Under the pieces are notes generated by a model. The model did not search any database. It was not told the DNA's origin and was given only the letters and a program-made list of their open reading frames with translations. The position numbers and the translations under genes are program-made. From the NCBI GenBank assembly GCA_002007465.1, contig LNAC01000136.1:2958284-3022283 (forward strand): a DNA stretch of 64,000 bases. Direction: 5' to 3'. Below are positions 32,640 through 43,600 of this stretch, in pieces (within the stretch, counting starts at the first letter, position 1; each line of letters begins with the position of its first letter). The DNA comes from Ailurus styani. Taxonomy: Eukaryota > Chordata > Mammalia > Carnivora > Ailuridae.

Positions 32640-33660
32640 CTTAACATTTCTCAGTGCGAGTCTGCTGGCAATGCATTCTCTTAGATTTCGCCTGAAAAAT
32701 CCTTTATCTCAAGTTTTATTTTGTAAAAGATTTGCTTAATACAGAATTCTGGGTTGACCTTTATTCTTTATAGACCACCATTGTTTAGATGAATACTCCG
32801 CTGTCTTTCTTATTTTTGTCTCTCTGAATGGGTTTCTTTTTAATCTGGCTGCTTTCGGTTTTCAGTAGTTTGATTGTCTATATGCATGTGTATTTTGGTT
32901 TGCCTTTGGAATTTACCTTGTTTGTCCTATCTGTATGATGTTACTGTTTCTGGAAAATCTTATCTCTTCTATTATTCCTTCTGCCCTATTCCCTTTTTCT
33001 GGGACTCCTATCACATGTACATTAGATGGCTTGATCTTGTCCCACAATCCCTGGATGCTCTGTTTGGTTGTTTTTTTATTTTTACTTGGTTTTTACTCTT
33101 TTTATTTTCTTCTTTATGTTTCCTTATCTTTGAGTTCCTTGAATCTTTCCTTATCTGTGTCCATTCTAATAGTGAGCCTGTTAATAATTTTTATCTGTTA
33201 TGCTTTTTATTTTAAGGATTTCCACTTAACTTTCTAATTTCCAACTCTCTGCTGAAATTCCCTGTGCATCAAAGCATGTTGTTCACCATTTCCACCATAT
33301 CCTTTATTTTATTTTATTTTATTTTTAAAGATTTTATTTATTTACTTGACAGAGAGAGATCACAAGTAGGCAGAGAGGCAGGCAGAGAGAGAGGAGGAAG
33401 CAGGCTCCCCGCTGAGCAGGGAGCCCGATGTGGGCCTCGATCCCAGGACCCTGAGATCATGACCTGAGCTGAAGGCAGAGGCTTTAACCCACTGAGCCAC
33501 CCAGGCGCCCTCCACCATATCCTTTAATATGTTACAGGAGTTTGATTGATAAAGACTGATAACCCCAATATTCTCACCTCTGAGTCTAGTTCTGTTAATT
33601 GCTTCATTTCTTGACATTTTTGTTTGTTTTCTCCTATTGTTTTTTCCTGAGTCTTATGGT
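32640..33660 (-). repeat. Old L1M (5'/ORF1 side), antisense
   Basis: 'tttttctgggactcctatca', 'ggatgctctgtttggttg' and 'gattgtctatatgcatgtg' follow reverse L1M sequence. Broken by a young SINE. The 100-113 residue plus-strand frames here are antisense accidents. Confidence 0.65.
33307..33510 (-). mobile_element. Young Can-SINE (mustelid-type)
   Basis: Perfect 16-bp duplication tccaccatatccttta (33291-33306, 33511-33526). Confidence 0.96.
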
Positions 33661-34540
33661 ATTGAATTCTATCTGTTGTGTAGAAAAACCACCACAACAA
33701 ACAAACTGAGATAAACAGTATTTATGCCTAGGTGTAACTATATGCCTGATAGGGTGCAATGGGAGGCTGAGTCAGTCTTGCAAGAAGGTGAGTTGGGTTT
33801 GCACTTTATCAGCAAGCAGTGCATCATGGGCTTCAACCTCCGCTGGCAGTAACTTGTTTTTACCTTGTGCTTGGAGTAGAGGACAGGATGCCAGACGGTT
33901 CTTCCCAGTGTTGTTGATCCGCCTCCAGCAGTCAGCTGTGTCTGCATGCCTCTGCCACAGAGGAATTTTTGCTATGTGCTCCCACCTCCACCCCAGGGGT
34001 AGACTACTGTTCCTTGTGAGTTTGTGCTAGGTTCGCGGTAGGGAAATGGGATTTCTTGCTGTCTTAGTGTAGCCCCGGTCTTAGGCAGGCTCTGTCACTT
34101 TGGCCTCATAAGTAGGTTTTTCTCAGCATTCCCATCCTCTTCCCCATGTATGTGTGGTTGGTCTTGAGCAGGAATTTCCGGATTTTTGCTTTTACTTTTC
34201 CTCTAGGGATCATTGCCCTTGTTCTGGGGTAAGAGGTTTCCCTACCCCTCCTCTAAGGCAGAGGGGGTTTACTTCCACTGCTCCCCAAAAAGAAACAATG
34301 TCCCTTCCAGTCTTTGTCTTGAGCAATGGAAGGCCAGGAAAAGAAATCTTAGGAGGGCAAACATCCTTTGTGGAAGAGACTCCCAACTATTCCAAACTGA
34401 GATGCTAATCCACAATTGCCAAAAAGGAAAAATTTCTGCAGATTTCTTAGCTTATAAAACAGCCACTTTTGACACAAAACTCCTACGTCAAAGTCAAAGA
34501 AGAATTTGTAACTCACAGCAATAGCATTAGCCAGAGTGTT
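33661..34540 (-). repeat. Probable L1M 5'-side sequence, antisense, unassigned
   Basis: Continues the preceding L1M without a clear break, but I cannot match it well. 34330-34480 is a diverged relative of 32150-32270, which shows that it is repeat-derived. Confidence 0.35.
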
Positions 34541-35029
34541 AGTTTTGCGCAGTACCCTGAGAACCAAATCTCACAGAGTGACAAAGATAGTGCTAGGTGA
34601 CACTTGCACAAGCATTGGGTTATATTACAGGAGAACCTTGAGCTTAGGAAATCCTACTCTTTCATGATGGGCAAGCAGTAAGTGTGACTGAGTTTGCCCT
34701 AGGAGAAGATACTCTGCTAGACAGTAAATAAACCTACCATTCGTTCCAAAAGGAGACAGTCTCTATCTTCCAAGCTGTTCACTGTACAATATATATCCTT
34801 GAAAAAATAGCCTAGAATAAAGTTAGCCAGTACCTCTGCTTACAAAATATGCTGAAATGCAAAAAACCATGGAAAATTGCTCCCAACAGAAGAATACAGA
34901 AGCCAGAAACTTTAAGTGTTGGCCTATAGTAATGAAACTTGTAACCCAGACAATGCAATACCAAAAAAAATGTACAGGTAAATGTGTGTATATACATGTG
35001 AACCTTACTTTCTTGACTTAATACGTTTT

Positions 35030-35400
35030 GCCAATTGTTCTATATCCATATATATAAATTCCTGTAATAAAACCTGCATGTCTGTATGTATAATACACAC
35101 ACACACACTACTAACAAGTAACACTTAGATTGTTTTCAACCTTTTGCTATTCAGCATTATATTACAATAAATAGTCCCAGGACATACTGCTTTATGTCCA
35201 TTCTCAGTGGACACATTTATACATCTGGGGTAAATCCCTGAGTCTGACCAGTGCATTTAAAAATTTTCATGGATGTTGTCAGATAGCTCTCTTAAAAGGT
35301 TACACTTCAAAACAAGGTATCTGTTTCTCAACATCTTCACCAACACAGCCTATTATTAAACATTTTAATGGTGGCCGAGCTCATGTTGAAAACTACATTA
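35030..35400 (-). repeat. Old L1M 3'-region fragment, antisense
   Basis: 'cagcattatattacaataaa', 'acatcttcaccaacacag' and 'cattttaatggtggccga' follow reverse L1M. An (AC)n tract lies at 35095-35109. About 34541-35030 is unassigned. Confidence 0.6.
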
Positions 35401-35549
35401 GAAACTTTTGCAACATGCAATGTCTTTGTTTTTTTCTCTGTCGTTTTGCTCTTCACTATCACAGACGCCCGGGAAGGAAGACACAGAATGCAGGAACACA
35501 GACCTGGTCAGTATCCCAGCCTCACTGTTTACTGTGTGGCCTTCACTTT

Positions 35550-35830
35550 TTCCTTCACCCCACAAACACTGAGAACCTGCGCTGTGTCAGGAATAAGGCT
35601 TGATCGAAGGTCAGAAGTTACTGTTTTTTTCCCACCAGAGCTTACATAGCAGAGGAAAGGTGTCATACAAGTAATTACAAAACAACAATGACAACAAGTA
35701 ATTAGCTAATTGTAAGAACTGAGGTCCCCTCCAAGGGACAGGGACAGGGTACTCTGAGCAGTAGGGAGATTCTGACTTAAGGAAAGAAATGATTATTTGA
35801 GCTGAGACCCGAAGGAAGAAAAGAACTTAC
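35550..35830 (-). repeat. L2 LINE 3' end, antisense
   Basis: 'tgagaacctgcgctgtgtc', 'agagcttacatagcagagg' and 'tgagctgagacccgaagga' follow reverse L2. Confidence 0.65.
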
Positions 35831-35906
35831 CAAATACACATATAGATAGAATCAAGAATCTGTATTACATTTTTCAAGTGTTCCTGCTACAATCACCATT
35901 TACTTG

Positions 35907-36133
35907 AACTTTTTTTTTTAAAGATTTTAAAAGATTTAAAAAGATTTTTTAAAGATTATTTATTTATTTATTTGTCAGAGAGAGAACAAGCAGGCAGAGT
36001 GGCAGGCAGAGGCAGAGGGAGAAGCAGGCTCCCCGCCGAGAAAGGAGCCCGATGCGGGACTCGATCCCAGGACCCTGCGATCATGACCTGAGCTGAAGGC
36101 AGAGGCTCAACCCACTGAGCCACCCAGGCGTCC
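35907..36133 (-). mobile_element. Can-SINE with a reshuffled tail
   Basis: Duplication catttacttg (35897-35906, 36134-36143). The tail carries three successive 'aagattt' units before the normal one, an unusual tail expansion. Confidence 0.94.
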
Positions 36134-36403
36134 CATTTACTTGTATCTTAATTAGTACAAAGAGGAAAACGTATTTCTCCAGTCTGTAAGGAAATTTACA
36201 CAATTTTCTTTATACTGGTTGAGTTCTTATAGAATAAGATCAGGTATGTCATAGTCAGTGGTCTGAATATTACAAGGTTGATGAATTTCCATTTTTACAT
36301 TATATTTATTAATACATAGCATATAATATATATAATGAATAAATACAATTTCCTACAACAAACAAGGAAGCAGGCATATCTTAAAGTTAAAAGTTATACG
36401 TCA

Positions 36404-36607
36404 GGGCGCCTGGGTGGCTCAGTGGGTTAAAGCCGCTGCCTTCGGCTCAGGTCATGATCCCAGGGTCCTGGGATCGAGGCCCACATCGGGCTCTCTGCTC
36501 AGCAGGGAGCCTGCTTCCTCCTCTCTCCTCTCTCTCTGCCTGCCTCTCTGCCTACTTGTAATCTCTCTCTGTGTCAAATGAATAAATAAAATCTTTAAAA
36601 AAAAAAA
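36404..36607 (+). mobile_element. Young Can-SINE (mustelid-type)
   Basis: Perfect 15-bp duplication aaaagttatacgtca (36389-36403, 36608-36622), near-consensus body. Confidence 0.96.
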
Positions 36608-36624
36608 AAAAGTTATACGTCAAA

Positions 36625-37430
36625 GTAAAATCTTGCAGGAAGGCATTTTCTACTTTGAATCAAGATGGAATAATGGGCCATACCCTCTCGCCTAAAACAA
36701 CCAAAAACCCGGACACAATATGTAAAACAACTGCCAACAAAGGACAGTGATAGGTGAGAGACAGGAAACAAGGTGCGCCCTACTCACTGCTTTGAATCTC
36801 CTGGGTATGGCCTTAGCCTCAGGGGAAGCCCAGGCCCAGCCTAGCGGTGTGCCTGAACTGAGGACGTGAGGTTGACCATCCAGGGAAACCAAGGCAGCTA
36901 GAGTGTGCAGGAAAGGAGGATCTGAGAGGAGGAGATTACACACAGAGAGCACTCTAGAGAGCAGAGCAGAGCACCCCCGCCCCCCACCCCAGAACACTGA
37001 TCAACAGAGTACTGATGAACCATGTATGTGCGTGGGGTAACTTCCCAAGGCCAGAGCAAGAAGCACCAACAAAGTAAACTTGTAATAAATACCCAGTATC
37101 CAATAAAAAATTACCATGTATGCAGACACACAACAAAACAACACCCTAGAGAGGAGAAAGATTAATCAATGGAAACCAACCCAGAACCAACACAGATGTT
37201 AGAATTAGCAGAGAAGGACATTAAAACAGCGTAACTGTTCTATGTGTTCAGAAAGTTATACAGAGATGCATAGAAAACCTACACTGAACTTCTGGAGATA
37301 GTAAGTACATCGTCTGGGATGAAAAATACAGCGTATGAGATTAACAGCAGAAAAGGCGTGAGGAAAGAAAAGGTTAGTGAGCTTCAAATCATAGCAATAG
37401 AAACTAGCCAGAACACTAAGGGGGGAAAGG
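36625..37430 (+). repeat. Old L1M 5'/ORF1-side (or HAL1) fragment, sense
   Basis: 'acacagatgttagaattagc', 'gagaaggacattaaaacagc' and 'catagcaatagaaactagcc' follow sense ORF1-side wording of old L1. Not an open gene. Confidence 0.65.
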
Positions 37431-37434
37431 CCAC

Positions 37435-37700
37435 ACTGGCTTTTCTGCTGTCCCAAGCTCAGGCCAGACGTGCTCTTACTTTAACACACCTGCACTTGTT
37501 ATTACCTCCGCTACGATCACTCACCATAAATACTCAACTCCTGATTTTCCTCAGGTCCCTGCTCAAAAGTCTCCTCATCTGAGAAACCCTTCTTGACCAT
37601 CTAATATAACCTCACCCATCCTTACTCTGCGCTGTTCTTCTTCAGCACCTGACAGATGTACTCATTTACTGTCTCTCTCCCTCAAGAGAAGCTTCACTTG
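37435..37700 (+). repeat. L2 LINE 3' end, sense
   Basis: 'caggtccctgctcaaaagtc' and 'agcacctgacagatgtact' follow sense L2. Confidence 0.7.
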
Positions 37701-37924
37701 GGGAGTCATGAAACAGGGATTTTTGTTTTGTTCACTGTGGTAACCCTACAATTTTCCCTGGTCCAGAGCAAATGCTATTTTTCAAATAATGAGTGAGCAT
37801 AGGTTGTGAAGGGGTACAGTTATACTTCTGATATGAGTACCTGGTTGGATGAATGGTGGGATACAGGGGACACAAGATTGGACCATGAGACGCCTGTGAA
37901 ACATCCAAGTGAAAATGATGAATA

Positions 37925-38230
37925 GTCATTCATTCAACAAATAGGTACCGAGCACCCGATACATGCCAGGCACTGTTCTAGGTGCTCAAGTATATCATAA
38001 GTGAAAAAAACAAAACGAAACAAAACAAAGAACCCTACCCTCAAGGAGCTTACTTCCTAGAGAAGGGCACAGTAAGAATAATAAATAAGTGAATCATGTA
38101 ATAGATTAGAAGGTGGTATGTGCTATGGGGAAAAAAAAATCAGGCAAAGGGGACCTCAGGAGTCCTGGGCAGTGCTGAGTGAGTTGAAATTTTAAATAGG
38201 GTAGTCAGGGCTAGACTCTTGAGAAGTTGA
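37925..38230 (-). repeat. L2 LINE 3' end, antisense
   Basis: 'cattcattcaacaaatagg', 'gccaggcactgttctaggtg' and 'tcaaggagcttacttcctag' follow reverse L2. It lies tail-to-tail with the sense L2 at 37435-37700. Confidence 0.8.
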
Positions 38231-38548
38231 CAAGGGTCTGATGCTCTGGGGTGAGGTTTGCCTATTAAATTTTGCAATAATACCTGCCATAGAGTTCTGA
38301 GGATTAAATGAGATATGGAAAAGGTCTGGCAAGTACACAGTTGTTAAAAAAATGTTAAACCACTTCCCCACCCAAACTGCTGTAGGGCTTTAATCAGTCT
38401 GAAACAGGCAAATTTTAAGATAAGCAGAATGTTAGTGAGCGTGCATCCCTTCTTTACCAAGAAGACACGAAGAGAAAAGCTTCCTTCTTTGTTGCTTTGC
38501 TATTAGTAATGACGAGTTCTGAGTCATTATCCATAAGAAGTGCTGGGG

Positions 38549-38741
38549 GGGGCACCTGGGTGGCTCAGTGGGTTGAGGCCGCTGCCTTCGGCTCGGGTCG
38601 TGATCCCAGGGTCCTGGGATCGAGGCCCACATTGGGCTCTCTGCTCAGCGGGGAGCCTGCTTCCTCCTCTCTCCTCTCTCTCTGCCTATTTGTAATCTCT
38701 CTCTCTGTGTCAAATGAATAAAATAAAATCTTAAAAAAAAA
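38549..38741 (+). mobile_element. Can-SINE (mustelid-type)
   Basis: Duplication aagaagtgctgggg on both sides (38535 onward, 38742 onward). The exact left edge is blurred by a G-run. Confidence 0.95.
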
Positions 38742-38879
38742 AAGAAGTGCTGGGGGAAGAAATCAGAGAGTTGCTTAGATCAAATTATAGGACAGGAAGG
38801 AGATCCTGTTGGATGAATATAAAAGTGCACCTGGATGGGGTGAGGGTGTGCAGGGCTGCAAGATTTCTGCTTTGAAGGA

Positions 38880-41130
38880 AGTGGCACAGTGTTAACTTGA
38901 AGTAAACTGTGGAAAGGTAAAGATGCATATTGCAATCCTTAGAGCAACCACTGAAAATTCATACAACGAGGTATTTAATTTAGTAGGTTAAACTAAAATT
39001 AAATTCAAAGCAATTCTGAATTAATCCAAAAGAGGTCTAGAAAGGAGGTACAGAGTCAAAAAAGAAAGGGAACAGATAGAAAATAAATAGTGAAAGACTA
39101 GACCTAAATCCAGTCATCTCAATAATTTCTATCAACTGTTAAAGCACTAAACATTCCAATTAAAATACAGAAACTGTCAGAATGTCAGAAAAGCAAGATA
39201 CAAGTATATGTGTTGTCTCCAAGAGAAACATTAAATATAAGGAGACAGATAAACTGAAAGTAAATGGATGGGAAAAAAAAAGACCTGCGCAAATGGTAAG
39301 CATAAGAGGGCTGGAACCGCTATAATATCAAAGAAAGACGACTTGCAAGTGAAGAGCACTACCAGAGATAAAAAGGGATATTTCATAAGAACAAAGGGTT
39401 AATACATCAGAGACGTAAGAATCATGATATATGTGTGCCTAATAATGGAGCTTCAAAATACATAGACAAAAACTGACAGAACTAAAACGAGAAACAGAAA
39501 AATCTACTGTCCTAATTGGATATTTTAATACCTAGTTCTTAGCAGTTCATGGAACGTCTGGATCAAAAAATCCCCCCAAACAAAAAAAAGCCCAAATCTG
39601 TAAACACATATAATATCTGAGAAACACTACCAACCACCTTGACCTAAGTGGCATTGATAGAACCCTATGCTGAATACCTGCAGGACATTAAGTTCTTTCC
39701 AAGAACACATGGTTACCACGTACCATGATAATTCGTAGGCTGGGTCATAAAATAAATCTCAATAAATTTAAAAGGATTAAAATCACACAGATAATGAATT
39801 AAATGAGAAAGGAATTAAACTAGAAAGCAAGAAGAAAAATATCTGGAAAACCTCCGAGACTTGAAAAGTTAACACAAATAATCTAGAGGTCAAAAAAGAA
39901 ATCAGGAAATGCAATGTACATCATAGGAAATACAGTCAATAATTTTGTAATAACTTTGTATGGTGACAGATGGTAACTTGGCTTATGGGAATCATTTCAT
40001 AATGTATAAAAATATAGAATCGCTATGATGCACACTGAAAATAGGATACAGCATGTCAATGAGACTTCCATTAAAAAAAATCAGCAAGTATGCTCACTGC
40101 ACACGATGCAAGAATCTGAAAAAAACTCAAATGCGTATCAATAGACTAGGTTCACATGCTGGAATATCATAGTCAATATAAATTAACGAAATAAAATTAC
40201 ATGTACAAAAATATAAAATAAGGAAAATAGGGAAGCAAAGAACTCAATATTTTAAGTAGTCAAAAGATTTGAACATTTTACAAAGAAGAGAGACAGACAG
40301 GGCACCTAGGTGGCTCAGTTGGTTAAGTGCCTACCTTCATTCAGGTCATAACCCCAGAGTCCTGGGATCGAGTCCTGCATCAGGCTCCCTGCTCAGTGGG
40401 AAGTCTGCTTCTCCTTCTACCCTTCCCCCTTCTCATGCTCTCTCTCTCTCTCACCTTCTCTCACAAATAAATTTTTTTTAAAAAGAAGAGATACAGACAG
40501 CAAATAAACTATCATTAGTCAACATCATTAGTCATTAGGGAAATGTAAATTAAAACTATATTAAGATACATGAGATACCTATTTAGAAAGACTAAAAATA
40601 AGTCTGACTACACCAATTGTTGGAGAGCATGTGTAGGAACTGGAGCTCTCATACACTGCTGATGGGAAAGTAAAATGGTATAACGACACTTGGCAATTTT
40701 CTAGAAAGTTAAAGACACCTACCACATGGTCCAGCCATTCTACTTCTAGGTATGTACCTAAGAGAAAAGAAATCTTATGTCCATAAGAAGCCTTCCACAC
40801 AAGTGTTCTTAGTGTTCTTAGTAAATGGATGGGGGCAAAAAAGATGTACTGTGCAAATGGTAAGCGTAAGAGGGCTGGAACCGCTACAATATCAAAGAAA
40901 AAAAAGGTGAATGGAGAAACAAACTGGGATACAGCCACACTCAGAAGTACTGAGTAATAAAAAGGAATGAACGTGTGATAACATGAACCTAACTCAAAAT
41001 AATTGTGCTGAAGAAGCCAAATAAGAACAGTATATACTGTGATTCCGTTTATATAAAACTCTAGAAAATGCAAATTAATCTGTAATGCAAGAAAGTAAAG
41101 CAGTGGTTACATTCCCCTGGAAAGAACCAG
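38880..41130 (+). repeat. Old L1M ORF2 and 3' end, sense, split by a SINE
   Basis: 38900-39900 follows endonuclease-side ORF2 wording ('tctccaagagaaacattaaa', 'ggagcttcaaaatacatag'). 40540-41100 follows the 3' end of ORF2 ('gtaaattaaaactatatt', 'gagtaataaaaaggaatga'). The RT middle is missing. Two nearly identical 75-bp stretches lie at 39258-39337 and 40830-40900. Confidence 0.8.
40301..40481 (+). mobile_element. Can-SINE nested in old L1M
   Basis: A 19-bp duplication with one difference (40282-40300, 40482-40500). Confidence 0.95.
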
Positions 41131-41280
41131 GAGAGGAGGGAGGAATCACAAAAGGGCAAATGGAAACTTTTGGGGGTGATGGAGATATGTATTATCTTAA
41201 TTGTGGCTATGGTTTCACAGGAATATACATATGTCAAAATTCAGCAAAGTAAACACTTTAAATATATGCATTTTATTTTA

Positions 41281-41489
41281 TTATTTTTTATTTTTTTAGA
41301 GATTTTATTTATTTATTTGACACAGAGAGAGATTACAAGTAGGCAGAGAGGCAGGCAGAGAGACAGGGAGAGGAGGAAGCAGGCTCCCTGCTGAGCAGAG
41401 AGCCCGATGTGGGCCTCGATCCCAGGACCCTGAGATCATGACCTGAGCCAAAAGCAGAGGCTTTAACCCACTGAGCCACCCAGGCGCCC
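41281..41489 (-). mobile_element. Young Can-SINE (mustelid-type)
   Basis: Perfect 18-bp duplication tatatgcattttatttta (41263-41280, 41490-41507). Confidence 0.96.
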
Positions 41490-41559
41490 TATATGCATTT
41501 TATTTTATGCTAAGTAGGGCTCCATAAAGTATTAAAAAAAGCAGCAACACCAAAAATGT

Positions 41560-42779
41560 TATTTCGGAGCACAAACACAAATGAGAAAATTACGAAGTAA
41601 AGCAAAATTAATTCAAAATTCAAAACACCAATTACCTGGTGTGAAGGAAAGGGAGAAAGGAACCAGTGGGAGAAGTAGTAGGGACCTTGTCATGTTCTGG
41701 ACCAAGAAATATTCTCTATATAACACTGGGTGCTGGGTATCTTACTGTCATTCCTTTGTGTTTTATATGCTATTTTTCACAATTTAGGAATACAGTCTGT
41801 GGCGAGGACCACAAAGGAATGGACCTCTATTAGCTGACCCCCACTTTTATCATTTTGGGGAAGGACACCCTCAAAAACCTTTCAAATAAAAGTAAGGTCT
41901 TTCATATCTGATCTGTGTGATCTGCTCTTTGAGACTGATAGGTTAGCAATTTCAAAGAAGGAGGAATGGAAAAATCAAGTAGAAAAGTTATTGTTTAATA
42001 CCCTAACTTATATTTCTGTGCTTATTAAGTAAGTCGTTGCCTATCTCTCACAACCTTGGCATGGGGTAAATAATACATAGTTCAAGTACTTAACCAGTTA
42101 GAGTAGTTATCTTCCTTGCACTTTCTCTGGATCATGTAGCTCTCTTCCTCATTTTTGTTTACTTGGTTACTAGCTTTATCAACCATCAAAATACAAGCTA
42201 TAGTAAATTCACTGCTCTCAACCCCCTCACTTCGCTTGGTAAGAAACTCTGCTGTAAGTAAGGTCTTGGAATCTCACTTCAGATCATCGCACGGAGGAAG
42301 AAGGGAACTCTGTGTGCTTCCCACATACTTTAAGAGCCAAACAAGTTTAGGTTTCAGTTGGAAAAGGAAAGAGCAGTGCTCCAGGCTTGGCTCTGGGACG
42401 AGCTATTTTGGATGAGCCGTACACGTCCTCTGCAACTTCATCAATGGATTTTTAATCAAAGGATCTTCTAAGAATGTGGAGCCAATTCACTTCCCACGAC
42501 AGTCACTGAAAAACATACACTCGGTTGGATTTTATTTTGTTCTGCTTGGTTTTTGCGTGCTGGCTTTCGCGACTGCCTTCAGCCCCCACCCCTGCAGAGC
42601 AGTCCGCCTGAAATGATCATTTAACGTGGCGCCAGTGCCTCTCCACACTCGTTTGCTGAGTCTCTACCTCCTGGAGGTGATTTTAACCTACTGGGAGCGC
42701 CCCTGAGGCCACTGACTCTGAAGAAGGGAATGTTAACCAATACCTCCTAAAGGTCTTAAACCTACACGGCTTTACCAAG
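41560..42779. other. Unassigned upstream flank of C9orf40
   Basis: I see no repeat, gene or RNA here beyond the tail of the old L1M. GC rises towards the right end. Confidence 0.6.
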
Positions 42780-43234
42780 CTCGGGATTTGCATAGCCCCG
42801 CCCCGCCCCCGGGGAAACAGGGTCACGCCCTCCGGGGGACCACGCCGCTGGGCCTTTAACAGAGCGGCGGCCGCCTTCCCGCCTTCCCCCCGGGGCGCGC
42901 ACTTCCGGCCGCGGGGGCGTTCGGGAGCGCGCCCTGCGAGTCTCCACCAACCAGCGGCTCCGCCCGGCCGGCGCGAGGACGCGCGCGCACATTTGTGCGC
43001 AGGTTCGAATCTCCGCCGCTTCGCGGTAGCTCCCCAACGTCCGGCAGTACCTCAGCCGCAGGGAGCGCAGCGCGCGGGGCGCTGCGCCGGGCCCGGCCGC
43101 CCCGCCCCCTCTGCCCGCCGCGCGTTCCCCCTGGGCAGGTCCTCGCCCTCCCTCGCGCGCTCCGCCCTCACCCTCCGCCCCCGGCGTTATCCGCGCTCGG
43201 CCTCCCGCGCCGGGCGGGCTCCGCCCGAGGCTCC

Positions 43235-43255
43235 NNNNNNNNNNNNNNNNNNNNN
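43235..43255. other. Assembly gap of 21 N inside C9orf40 exon 1
   Basis: Twenty-one consecutive Ns lie in extreme GC/CpG sequence. About 27 codons (about 80 bp) including the start codon are missing from the gene model, so the N count is not a true size. Confidence 0.98.
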
Positions 43256-43600
43256 CCCCCGCCGCCGCTCTGGATCCCGCCGCCGGGGGCCTCCCATCCC
43301 GCGCAACCCGCCGGCGTCCCGGAGCTGCCCCGAAAGCGCAAAATCGACGCGGGGGCTATGACTGAAACCTCGGCTTCGCCCAGCAAGCGCCGCGACGGCC
43401 GGGACAGCAGCGTGGCGGGCGGCGCGCAGCGTGAGGGCCGAGGCCTGGAGACGGGCGAGCCGCCGCTGCAGCTGCCTCCCGTGCGGCCCCGCGGGCCAGG
43501 GGAGGAGCCCCGGGGCGCCCGGCCCCCGAGGGGCGGTGGCGACGACGGGGCGGGGCGCACGGAGCCCCGGCGGGAAGACTGGGGGGCAGCGCCGCACCAG
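43256..43600 (+). CDS. C9orf40: C9orf40 exon 1, coding part after the gap
   Basis: The reading frame is fixed by the match and by phase-0 joining to exon 2. It starts directly at the end of the N run and ends REDWGAAPHQ before gtaggg. GC content is very high and CpG is dense. Open frames on the opposite strand here are shadows of this composition. Confidence 0.88.
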
